A stretch of DNA of 64,000 bases from Desmodesmus armatus. Its lineage: Eukaryota > Chlorophyta > Chlorophyceae > Sphaeropleales > Scenedesmaceae. Location of the stretch: the NCBI GenBank assembly GCA_007449985.2, contig VIIQ02000836.1:248001-312000 (forward strand), in the 5' to 3' direction. The notes below the pieces were generated by a model, which saw only the letters and a list, made by a program, of their open reading frames with translations, had not been told where the DNA came from and did not search any database. Shown here piece after piece: positions 1-10,625 of the stretch (within the stretch, counting starts at the first letter, position 1; each line of letters starts with the position of its first letter). Position numbers and translations under genes: made by a program.

Positions 1-230
1 CAGACCCATGATCATGAATAGAAGCGACAAGATGTCGGTGGTGGCACCGGACAACCAGTTATATCAGCATAGCAACCAGTGCCAACACCTCTCTGCTCTC
101 CATTTCTCCTCCTCGCACGTCGCCGAGCCTGCCAAACCCAGCGCAGTGAGGCACCACATGACACAGCCACACCTCCAGATAGTCACTACCCACATCCACA
201 GCCCGAGCGTGTGTCTTGTGCTGGACTCAC

Positions 231-3200
231 CTGACCCATGCCCGAAGCTGCACCCAAGTTGGGCATCAGTTGCATTGTAGGGCTGACGTTCATGCCCCCC
301 ACCAGGGGAGGGCTGAGGCCGCAGTCCACTCCACCCATGCGGTGAGCTGAGCCGATGTCACGAATGGCTGAACCGACAGCAGAAGACATGGCCGAAGCAG
401 GCGTGCCTCCCAGCTGCAGGACAGCACATGGCAAGTACAACAAACAGGGAGCAGCATTGGTGGGCGGCAGTGTTTGTGCTGCGCTCCCCTACTTGCTGCA
501 TGAACCCCTTGGCTTGCTCAGCCCCTGCCTGCCACACGAACATGATTTTGGGACTGGTGGACGGCTGTTCCAGACAACACTGCAAGAAGCACCACTCACA
601 GCTGCAGCTGAGCACCCAGCAGCCCCAGAAAATGTTGGCATGAACAGTTTGCTCACCTGATTGTGCCGTGCTCCCACTCCTGCCATGTGCCCCATCGTCA
701 GGGTGGGTGTGCTGTAGACGCTGCCTGGTGTCATGCCCAGGCAAGGGCTGCCGCCAGGTGCAGACATAGCCAGCTGCCGTACTGGTGAGGTGCCAGGGGA
801 GCCTGCTGCTGCAGCCTCATAGCGGGAGCTGCACCGGCTGTGGGAGCTGCCGCCAGTGGAAGTCCTGTGTTGAGGGCAGACAGAAACGACACAAAGGCAC
901 TCAGCGCGTAAGGGCATGACGCGTAACTTTGCACGAAGAGAACGGTTGTGCATGCGTCATACTATGATGTCGTGCAGGACACAGCACTTGATGGTCATGT
1001 ACATTTGACTATAAACCACCTGAGTCCAACCAAGGGCAGCTGCTGCGTTATAATTGCAGACCCAATCAGCAACCACCAAAGGTACAGCATTGCTAGTCAG
1101 TGCTACTCACTCCTCTGGAATAGGGCTGGTTGCAAAGCCCTCTGCAACCGATGTCAGGGGGTTGAGCTGACTGCCAAAGCCAACAGCCACCCGCTGTGGC
1201 CCTCCGTGCGCCAGCAGCCGTCCAGCAGCACCCGCAGCTGCTGCTGCCTGCCCTGCCAGCAGGGCCCCGCCTGTGAGCTGCTGCATGTCCTGGTCATCCA
1301 AGCTGTCCTCCACCATTAGGGTTGTCCCCACTGCGCGGCTGGGGTCTGAGAGGAACAGGGGGATGGACTCCCGCACCATGGACACAGGGGTGCGGCCAGT
1401 GCGGCGGCTGCCTGATGTGGGCCTGGGGCCTGCAGACATGATGGGGCTGCTGAAGGGAGCTGCGCGGCTGTCTGCTGCTGCTGTGGGGCTGCTTGCTTGC
1501 TGCAGGTCGTCTGTGCACAGCAGAGAGGGACAGCAGCAGAACCATGTTCAAAGGAACTCAGCAGGGCATTGCAAGCAAGCAAGCGGCAAACAAACTGGCT
1601 ATAGCTTGCCACTGGATGTATGTGTCAGCACATATGATGCAAGCCGCAAAGAGCAACAGGCACAGCCACATCTGCCCCACCCACCACTCAGTGCACCGCT
1701 CACCTTGATCCACCCCATGTGGCAGCACAGGCTCCTCTGAGGCCTCTGGCATGAGTGCTGGCTCAAAGTCCACACCAGCTTCCTCAGGCAGCAGCCCACA
1801 CTCCTCCTCAAGCAGCTGGAAGTCATCAAGTGCTTCAGCCGCAGCCACACCCGCTGGCTGCTCTGCCTCGCGTGCTGCAGCATGCTGCTGCGGCTCAGGC
1901 ACAGCCACCTCCACAGGCGCTGGTGGGTCTACTGCAGCTGGCTGCTGCTGATCCAGCTGGTGTGAAGAGCCGCTGCATTCCTGCAGCAGGCCGGGGTGCC
2001 CAACCACAGTAGTGCTGGGCTCTGCCAGCGACAGCTCTGACTTCATGTCAGCTATGGCGTGTGATGCCACGTCTGCGCTGCAGGCCTCCTGCTGCGGCAT
2101 GCTGCTGCTGTCAAGCTGTGCGTCCACTGCTGCTGGTGCCTCAGCAGCAGCTGCCAGCTGCTGCTCAGGGGCCAGGGACACCTCCTGGGGTTGGGGCTGG
2201 TCGTCATCAGCAGCACCTGCAGGCTCGTGGCTGACAAGCTCCTGCTGCTGCTGGTCCTCAACCTGCGCCCCAACCTCTGCAGTGGCTGCTGCTGCATCGG
2301 GGACGGCAGCAAGGGCTGGCTGTGGCTCTGTGACTGCAACTGCGGCCATGTCGCTTGCGGGCTGCTCAAGGGCTGCACTGTCGGCACGCTGCGGCTCTTC
2401 AGGAGCGGCCTCACAGCTGCTGCTAGCTGGCTGCTCCGCTGCGCTGTCTGCAGGTGCAGCGGCAGGGGCGCCAAGGTCTACTGCTGCCACTGCCTGCTGC
2501 TCTGTTGCCTCTGGGGTTGCGTTGGCAGGAGCGGCCTGCTGCTGCTGTTGCTGCGGGCTGTCGCAGACAGCATCAGCTGGGCCGCCACTGCTGTCAGCTG
2601 GGGCCTCTGCTGCAGGGGCCAGGTCCACAGCAGGCTCTGCAGGGTAAACAGCAGAATTCACAGAGTCATTCATTAGTTGGCAATGCTAGTCAGAGGATCA
2701 AGGGATATGCACAGCACACACGGTCAGAGCGATACCAAGCTTCAAAATGCAGCGTATGCAATTTCACCAACGCCTGAACACAGCAGTGGCAGGCAGCAGT
2801 TGCAGCTCACCTGGGCTGGCAGCAATGGACCTGCTGGTGCGTGGCCTGCTTGTGTCCTGTGCGTCAACCTCCAGGGGGTCTGCAGCAGGGCTCTCAGCCA
2901 GGACAACAGCCGGCACCACAGCCTCAGGTGCCTCAGCCAGTGCAAGTGCTGGCTCAGCTGCTGTGGCTGCCACCTCCTGATGCGCTGCATCCTGCACATC
3001 GCATGCGCCCTCGTCAACAGCAGGTGCTGAAGCAGAGGTAGAGGCCTCTGGTTCGCTTTGGCTTGCCGGCACTGGTGCTGCTGCTGCGGCAGGCTCAGGT
3101 GGGGACTCCACTGCTGCTGCTGCTGCGGCGGCGGCGGGCTCAGTTGGGGACTGCTCTGCTGCTGCTGCTGCTGCTGCTGCTGCGGGCTCAGTTGAGGACT

Positions 3201-5440
3201 CCTCTGCTGCTGGTGCAGGCTCCACTGCCTCTGCCACAGCAGAGTCCTCCTGCACCTGGTCGTGAGCTGTCTGTGCTGCTGTTTCTGCTGCTGGTGTATC
3301 CTCAGCTGTACGGGCAGCTTCTGGCGCAGCAGCTGCTGCATCAACCGGGGCAGGTGAAGGGGGCTCTGCACAGTCCGCAGCTGGCTCTGCTGCTGCTGGT
3401 GCAGCGGCTGCCTCAGCTGCTGTAGCAGCAATGGCATCCAAGCTGTCTGCTGCTGCTGCTGGTGCCGCTGCTGTTTCAGCCACACACACCTCCTGCTCCA
3501 CTGCTGGCGCTGCTGCCTCCTCGTTGCACAGCACCACGTGCACATCCTCAGCAGCAGTAGGGGCCTGAGCTGAGTCTGCAAGCTCCTGCTCAACGTGCTG
3601 CTCAGCTGGAGGGGCTGCTGCTGGTGAGGCCGGCAGTGTGGGCTCCTGCGCAGCAGGAGCCTCAGCCGCTGCTGGTTCAGCAATGTCCTCCATCTCGAGC
3701 AGAGTCTGGCCCCTGCTGCCGACGTCTGCTCCTGCTGCGGGCTGTGCTGTGGCTGCAGTGGTCCCTGTCGCACTGCTGTCTGCCCTGCTGCTGCCCTCAG
3801 GCTCCTCCGCTGCCTTGGTGAGCAGCACAGACTGCACGTCATACATCTGTGCCACCTGTGACAGCTGGGCTGTGCTGAGCAGGGCCACTGTTGGCTCCAG
3901 CACAGCGGTGTTGTCCCGGGGTGTCTGGCTCGCGGCCGACTGCACAGTCCCGGTCCAGCAGCTCATTGAAGCCTGGGGTGAACACCTCGGGCAGCTCGTG
4001 GCGCATGGTGGCCATGGGGCTTGACTCCTGGGGCATACCGTAGGCAGCCTGCACATGCAGACAAACACGTACACAGACAGAGCACATCGGTCGCACCAGC
4101 AAGGATTGTTGGGCATACCCAGATGTAAAGGTTGTCTGCATCACCATGCTTGACGTGCACTTGCATTGGTTCATCCAGTGGAATCTGGCGCAGCATAGCC
4201 TGCACAAGTCTGGTCTCTCTCTCCTGCTTGCGACCCGCCATGTTGCGGTGAAAGCTGCTGCTAGCAGCAATGCCTGGCCTCACCAACACAGGCTTCTGCA
4301 CGATCAGCCCACAGCCTCACCTGTCTCAGGTCCAAGGTATCGCCTGCATACATGGCCTCCTGGTAGGTCATGTTGGGTGAGTGCATGGCGTCCGAGTAGC
4401 AGCTGCCGTACGATGCATCGTCAGGGTCCCCGCTGGAGCTGTACTGCCCCAGCTTGGAGCCGCCTGCATGGTGCCCGCTGCCTCCCGCACCTGCTGCACG
4501 GCACAGGGACTCTGAAGGGGACTGGCTGCCTCCTGCTGCTGACAGGGAGCTGCCGCTGGCACTGAAGCTCATGCTGTTTGCGTGTGTTGGCGTTGCGCCT
4601 GGCAGCGTGGGGCTGCTGGGGACCCCAGGAGAGGCGGAGCCCTTGCTGCCGTGCTGCTTCTTCTTGAATGAGGGGAACTTGAAGAAGGCGCTGTTGCGCG
4701 TTGTAGGGGTGGTGGCCACTGGGGCTGGGCTGAGCTGGCTGAGTGACAACGTGTCTGTGACCTCTGCCTGCTGGTAGCTGCTGCCTGCAGCCCAAGCGGC
4801 TGAGGGGCTGTCTGCTGCTGCGTTGCATGCCAGGGGAGAGGCCGGCTCGCCAGAGCTGAGGTCGCCGGAGCCTGTGTGCCTGTGCTTGCCACCAAAGCCG
4901 CCTGGCTTCACCTTGCCACCCATGCCGGCCTTGCGTGGGCGGTCACTACTGCGGGAGTGGTCGTCTGCACAGCACAGCAGGGCAGAAGGACATCATGCAC
5001 AGCTTACCACACTCGACGCTGCCCACCCTGCACGAAGCATCTGTCATGGACCTGCATCGGGTGACGTAACTGTCCTCCTGCCTTGTGGTGGTGAGAGCCG
5101 CATGGGATGCGTGCTCAGATGCTGTGCTCAGCTGATGATTTTGTTCAAGCACGACCGTTTTCAAACTTTTCAACGCATCAACCACACCTGTGTCCATGGA
5201 CTGCCGCTGCCGAAAGGGGAACATGTTGGCAATGCCAGAGGTGCGCCTGGAAGCCTGCTGCTGCACCTCCTTGGTGTCTGTAGGGGTTGCCATAGCCACC
5301 TCCTGCAGCATTACCAAGTCAACAAACAAAAGTTCGGGCATTTCTCGCGGCTGCAGCAAGTGCTGTTGACTCCTGGCCGCAAGGCTTCTGCTCAACGACT
5401 GGGGCGGTGGTTGTTGCTGCCATGGCCAGGTATGACGGGT
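231..5440 (-). CDS. Large Ala/Ser/Pro/Gln-rich protein, unrecognised; 3' end beyond window
   Basis: I do not recognise this protein. Exons chain on the minus strand at 5188-5440, 4321-4964, 4119-4254, 2811-4048, 1704-2636, 1111-1510, 657-864 and 231-413. The last ends in a donor, so the gene leaves the left edge. A nine-base exon reading Met-Glu-Glu at 5502-5510 could hold the start, but this is weak. The 4321-4964 exon begins with a basic Gly/Lys stretch (RPRKAGMGGKVKPGG) and is then Ser-rich. 4119-4254 looks conserved (MAGRKQERETRLVQAML). 2811-4048 and 1704-2636 are almost pure Ala/Pro/Glu/Gln, probably disordered. Two defects are visible. The 4321-4964 exon ends in phase 0 while 4119-4254 needs two leading bases. 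A one-base frame change lies near 3925-3955, between readings FNELLDRDC and ASQTPRDNTAV. More than 1,300 residues are covered. A scaffold or regulator is possible, but no function is assigned. Confidence 0.6.
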
Positions 5441-6189
5441 CTGCAACAGCACCCTTCTGATGGCGTGTATGCAAATTCACGTCAACACGTGGGTCACGTA
5501 CCTCCTCCATCACGCCGCTCAGCAACTAAAAGCAGTGGTTGGTGCTGATGGTGCTGCAAGGCAGCAGATGGTTTGATGGTGCCGGACTGCGCACGATATG
5601 CGACCACAGATATCTGTTGAGCACGTAGGTGCGCCAGAAAGGTTCTTGCAGCCCCTGCCTGCAGCGTTCTCGCTGAACAGGAGAAGCTGCACTGTGTTTG
5701 AATATGAACGTGGCAGGCCTGTCATACACGGATCCCTTTCCTGTTTGCGGATCCACTAACGCAACTGACCTAGCAGACTGCCTCAAGAATCACACCTGGC
5801 CCTTGGTTTTGAATGGTTTTACCGTAGGGTTAACGGAGCTAAGGCTGGTTGTGGAGCCAAAAGCATTGTTAGTGCTATCATTTCTGCATTGATCTGGCTC
5901 ATCACGCTTGCGGAGGTGCTCAGACGGAGTCGCTCAGCAGCAACAGCAGCAACAGCAGCAACAGCATCAGTCCAGGCTGTGCAAGTGTTACCCCGGACAT
6001 CCGTTGAATCACATTTCTATGTTATCTTGAAAGCAAACCTTATACACGGACAGACCTTTCCTGGGAGGCCAGCAGCAGCTGACGGGGACACCCCCACCAG
6101 CCTGACCCCTCACTCCCACAGTGCGCTGCACAGGCTGGCAGTAGGCTGCTGTGCTTGGCTGGGCAGCAGCAGCTGCTCCTGCAGCCAAA
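5441..6189. promoter_or_regulatory. Divergent intergenic region between the left-edge gene and the cyclin gene
   Basis: The flanking genes point away from each other, so promoters of both should lie here. A CAG/CAA triplet run sits at about 5937-5966. I see no convincing TATA box or other named element, and no exon that joins to either neighbour apart from the doubtful nine-base exon at 5502-5510. Confidence 0.4.
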
Positions 6190-8513
6190 ATGTCAGCTCA
6201 GGACTGCATCATCACAGCCGAGACCGGCATAGGCAGTCCTGGGCTGCCCTTTTACACGCGGGAGCAGCTGGCCAGGTCACCCAGCATACAGCAGGGCATG
6301 GATCCTGACACAGAGCGCCGCAACCGCCTGCAGTACACAGTCTTCATCCAGAACGTCGGCATGGACCTTGGAGTGTGAGTGACGGGTCTGGCAGCTTGGG
6401 GCATGAGCAGCTTGGAGCCATAACCAGTTGGGGCCTGCGGTGTAAAGGCCAACCCGTCAGCAGCTGCTGCACAGGCTGTTTTGAGCACACATAGTATGCA
6501 ACCAGCACATGCATGTCATCATAGGCTGAGTCTATGTGTGTATTTAATGGAGAGCGTCATGTCTGTGCTGCTGCTGCAGGCCGCAATGGGCCATCTACAC
6601 AGCTGTGTACCTCTGCCATCAGTACTTTGCCAAGCGCTCCTTTCAGCGCAGCGACAAATACGTGAGTTGTGCTCTTGCCATCCAATGCCAGGCAGTACCC
6701 CCAAGGCTTGGGGCAGCAACGGTCTGCGCATGACCGCGCACACACAATTAGCAACATGCCCTCTGGGCCAACAGCAGGATGCTACTGCTGGTGTCACAGT
6801 AGGTGGCCCTCCCAGGCAGGAACAAAGCAGTCAGTTGCACACAGGCAGCAGAAGGCTTCACCTGATTCCTAGCAACAAGCTGGGCTGATGGAAGGAACCA
6901 TGTTGTGCTGCGCTGCGTGTGATGTGATGTGCTGCGCTGTGCTGGTGTGCTATGGTGGTGCAGCTGGTTGCTGTGGCTTGCCTGTACCTAGGCAGCAAGG
7001 TGATGGAGAGCCCAAAGTACCTGCGTGATGTCATCAAGATCGCTGAGACACGCAAGTGGGCCAAGTGGTGTGATGACCACCCAACAGAGCGCAGGAAGTG
7101 GGAAGACATGGTGAGGAGGGACAGCCTCGTTCAGGGACTGCCCCAGCTGTCACCACATTCACGAATGATCACGGACTCCGCCAGGCTGCGTTCCAGCGTC
7201 AAACTGTGTCTTGCTGTGTGTTAGGCACAGAGGACACATGTACAGCCAGCTTACTATGAACATGTGTCTGTGTGTCTGTTGGGCACAGCCAACTCAACAA
7301 ACTGTGGTCAGCACATCATGTCAGTGATTTTTTGTGCTGACCCTTGCAGGACCACCTGGAGCGTGTGCGTGGTGAGGTGCTGACAGCTGAGCGTGCAGTG
7401 CTGTACACGCTGTGTTTCCAGCTGCGCATCCAGACACCATACACCACTGTGCTGGCCCTGATCAGGGCATCAAGGATGGCCATGACACCTCAAACCTGAC
7501 GCAGCTGGCGTGGAGCCTGGTCAACGACAGGTGGGTGCTGCAACTTGGCGGCATTGCTGCCTCTGCATCGTTGCGCTGACCGCACCACAAACTGTCCTGC
7601 AGAGAGTACTGTGCTGGCAGCCTGGCAAGGTCTGCGCAGGACAGTATGCGCGCCTGTGAGAAGCATTGTAGTTTTGTTGTAGGCAGCGTGAGGTTGCATT
7701 GACCATTGCAGCAGGTGCTGTCAAGCTGCTGGAGGTGATGCGCTACTACATGCCTAGTGTGTGGCAACAGGGGACCATGACTGCCCAGCTCATGCCTGAT
7801 CCGCTGCGCTGTGCTGCTGTGCTGTGCCCTGCTGTGCTTTTTGCGCAGTTTGAAGACCCAGGCCAGCCTCATCTACCCCCCAGAGCAGCTGGGCGCGGCT
7901 TGCGTGTACCTGGCATACATCATCATGGGCATGGAGCCACAGACACCTGACGGAACCAACTTCTGTGAATTTGCACGCTTGCCGGCGCACACACTGCAAG
8001 GTGAGGCAGACACCACCTGCAGGGCCTGTCAGGAGCACCTTGTTGCCGTGTCTGCAGGGGCAATGCGGCTTGTCGTAGTAGCTGTTCAGTTCTCCTCTGC
8101 AGGCACAGCACCAGCGCTCCATGCATTCAGCGTGTCCTGCTGTTGGCCAGTCGCAACGTGACTGATCTTTGTCTGTTGCTTGTGCCGCCTTGTGCTTTGC
8201 AGAGATCCTGGAGACGTTGCTGTCTGTGTACAACACAGTGCTGTTGCCCCAGAGCACCCCTGCCGCAGCCCAGCAGGGTGTCAAGCAGGAGCCCTTCTGT
8301 CCGCAAGGAGGGCCAGGGGTGCAGCTGCAGCACAACCGGCTGGCCGTGGTGCCTCCCCAGCAGCAGCAGCCGTTGCTGCCACCAAAGCCAGCCCCCACCT
8401 CACCCAGCAGCCGAGGCCAGCAGCAGCAGGCGAAGAGCCTGACGGTCTCACCAGCAGCAGTGCCAGCACAGCACACGCAGCTGCTGTCACTGCAGGGTGC
8501 GGGGGCACCCTGA
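6190..8513 (+). CDS. Cyclin T/K-type cyclin (CDK9/CDK12-class partner)
   Basis: Six exons: 6190-6374, 6580-6661, 6964-7110, 7350-7530, 7849-8000 and 8203-8513. The start ATG opens MSAQDCIITAET and is followed by the cyclin T/K signature FYTREQLARSPSIQQG, which in family members reads W-Y-F-T-R-E-Q-L. The first cyclin fold follows (WAIYTAVYLCHQYFAKRSF; VAVACLYLGSKVMESPKYL). The second fold is LAWSLVNDS joined across an intron to LKTQASLIYPPEQLGAACVYLA. The C-terminus is Gln/Pro-rich. Such cyclins activate kinases that phosphorylate the RNA polymerase II C-terminal domain; nuclear action is inferred from the family. One oddity: exon 7350-7530 is 181 bases while its borders need 182. The reading changes frame by one base near 7455-7466, between YTTVLAL and DQGIKDGHD. 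All other exon phases agree. At about 318 residues it is short but complete for the cyclin box. Confidence 0.92.
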
Positions 8514-8593
8514 CGCTGTGCCTGAGCAGACGTGGCATGGTTTATACAGGCTGGCTATCGTCCTCTGCTGATGTGTGTTGGCCCTTTAACCCT

Positions 8594-8598
8594 TGTAA
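8594..8598 (+). terminator. TGTAA polyadenylation signal of the cyclin gene
   Basis: TGTAA lies 81 bases after the cyclin stop codon. TGTAA is the usual poly(A) signal of chlorophyte algae, and its position fits the 3' UTR of this gene. Confidence 0.6.
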
Positions 8599-9160
8599 CA
8601 TCATGGTTATGTTCAGTTATTGCAAACTGCAAGAATCTTCCCACCAACCATGTGTCTGTGGGAGAGAGTTAGTGCACAGCTGGGTTGTAGCACAAGGTGG
8701 AAAGCAACAATATCAGGGCACCGCTTACAACTTGAAGTTGCACCAGAAGTGTGCTTGTGCTGCCTAAGTGGAGATATATGTTTATCCAACAAGAGGGCAG
8801 ACATACAGTGCATGGCTCCCTTGGTGATTGCTTGTGGGGACTCTGCTGGACCAGTTAGCGCCAGGACAACAGCTCTGAGAGTCTCAAACAGTTTATCACG
8901 GGATGTGTGGGTCCACACAGCCAGTGGTAAACGTCACGGTTGAAACACACACTGCTCACAGGAAAACCAAGACTGCTACCATGGCTTACACCCCTGCAGA
9001 CGAGCTGCTTGTTGGCAGCGTCGATTGGCGTTGACAGCACATGCAGGGTTGATTAGGTGCAGAATGACAAGGGTGTCCAGCCTGAGGCTGCATTGACACC
9101 TGCTCTACAAACACCAAAGGCTGCGTGTAGCATGCTGCCAAGTGCAGCATACGATTATTG
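8599..9160. other. Intergenic stretch between the cyclin gene and pseudogene A
   Basis: The cyclin gene and copy A converge here. I see no coding exon and no named element, and only short open frames without support. Confidence 0.5.
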
Positions 9161-10248
9161 CTAGAGGTCCGCACAGCCTAAGCACAGCCTCAGCATAGCT
9201 TGCTGTACATCAAAGGCTACATGACGACAGCGTAATAGAAGCCCCACAGCGGTTACAACCACAGGCAGTGCTGAACGGCCACACCATACAGAAGCAGCTG
9301 AGACAATCATCAGCCATACAAGCACTGACGCTGCAACAAGAAGCATAGCTGTAGAGCCCCAGTGCAGTGTGTAGCAACTGTCTTGCTGCTGCCGCCATGC
9401 TGGACGGCAGTATGCTTGCAGACGTGATGGGCCCGAGTACTGAGGTGGCACTGTTGGCGAAACGCCCTGCATCAGCAACCAGCTGGTGGTAGCCGGACAC
9501 AGCACTGGGTGGCATCTGGTAGTAGCCACCATAAGGGCCAGGTGGAGCACCATAAGGGCCAGGTGGAGCACCATAAGGGCCAGGTGGAACATAGCTGCAG
9601 TAGGCATTGTAGGTGCTTGGGAAGCTTGGTGCAGCCGCTGGTCCAGGCATGTGATGACCACGGTTCTGGGTTGCATGGCTGGCGCCACCTGCTGCTGCTG
9701 GCCAAAGAAGGGCATGCCTGCTGCTGTCCTAGCCAGAGGGTGTGTCTGCAGGTGCGCTGTGGTTGGGTACCTGTGGGCTGGCTGGTTGAAGGTGGGGTAA
9801 TACTGCTGGCCAGGGTGCTGCTGGTGCCTGGGCTAAGGGTCCTGCGGCTTGAATTCCTGCAGGTCACATCAGCGACTGTGAGCTCAGAGTCCCGCAGGTG
9901 CGGGGACTGGTGTACAGCTGCGTTGTTACAGACATGCTTCTCACCTGCCAGACCTTCAAAGCCTCTTCAGGGGTGTGGTAGCCCCCCTGGGCACCCAGTT
10001 TTCCGTGCCTGCTCAACACAGGTTGACTGTAGGTCGGCTGGCAGGGCCACAAAATTATACTGAATGCTGAGCAGATGGTCAGGCCTTTACCGGTCCTTCA
10101 AAGGACGCCATTTCTTGTCCCTATCGTCATACTGCAGCGTGAGGCCAGGTGCCCCATCACCCCAAAATGTGTGAATGTGGCCACCTGCAGGTGGCCCATG
10201 CGTCTTCAGGAGGGTGAACGCCTGCCCAGAGGCTGTGAAGCCCTGCAT
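9161..10248 (-). pseudogene. Copy A of the B/C/D gene family: first two exons plus a damaged last exon
   Basis: Exon 1 (10091-10248) reads MQGFTASGQAFTLLKTH and ends WRPLKDR. It is 158 bases, exactly the length of exon 1 of copy B. Exon 2 (9945-10008) reads GGYHTPEEALKVWQ. Copy B's exons 3-8 have no counterpart. After a remnant of the sequence that precedes exon 3 in B, the DNA passes directly into an equivalent of B's last exon (Pro/Tyr/Gly-rich, with three PPGPYGA units near 9530-9590). That part has an in-frame stop after the fusion point. It also has a one-base deletion near 9650 relative to B, where B reads VVIHMPGP. This is an internally deleted, frame-broken copy in inverted orientation, and similarity to B continues into the 3' flank. 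A short peptide from exons 1-2 cannot be excluded. Confidence 0.75.
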
Positions 10249-10625
10249 ACTGCACATGTTTTATTTCAAGAAAGCGATGAGACCCAGAACGTATCACGCC
10301 TGGACGTTTCCTTCCTCAGCAGCGCTGTGGCCTGTTTGCAGAGCACTTGCAGCAGATCTCCAAGTGTGGGCAGGTGGTCAGCCCCAGCTACAGCAGATAC
10401 GGGACCAAGCAATCAGTAATGTCTTTGGCCGCTGGCGCATCCTGGTGAACCAGGCTCAGTCAAATTCAAAACCGTTCAAACTGCATCAGTCAGCTGTCAA
10501 AAGGCCTCTCGCGCTCACGAATGTCGGCTGTTCAAGGTGTTGTGCTGCTGCTGTATTGTCGGTAACATCGTCAAGCTGGTAGTAGACAGCAGTACTGTGA
10601 AGAGGAGTGACAAGGGGTACCTCAT
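10249..10625. promoter_or_regulatory. Short head-to-head promoter region between copies A and B
   Basis: The start codons of copies A (10248, minus) and B (10626, plus) are 377 bases apart and face away from each other, so this stretch must hold the promoter of B and the former promoter of A. I see no clear TATA box. Confidence 0.5.

Noticed and set aside
2012..2647. Long plus-strand frames rich in Cys/Leu over 1750-3820
   Set aside because: They are antisense shadows of CAG/GCA-rich exons of the minus-strand gene. The minus frames have splice borders and matching phases.
7531..7848. An additional cyclin exon around 7690-7760 (VKLLEVMRYYMP)
   Set aside because: Joining 7530 directly to 7849 gives VNDSLKTQASLIYPPEQ, exactly the expected second cyclin fold. 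An extra exon would interrupt it.
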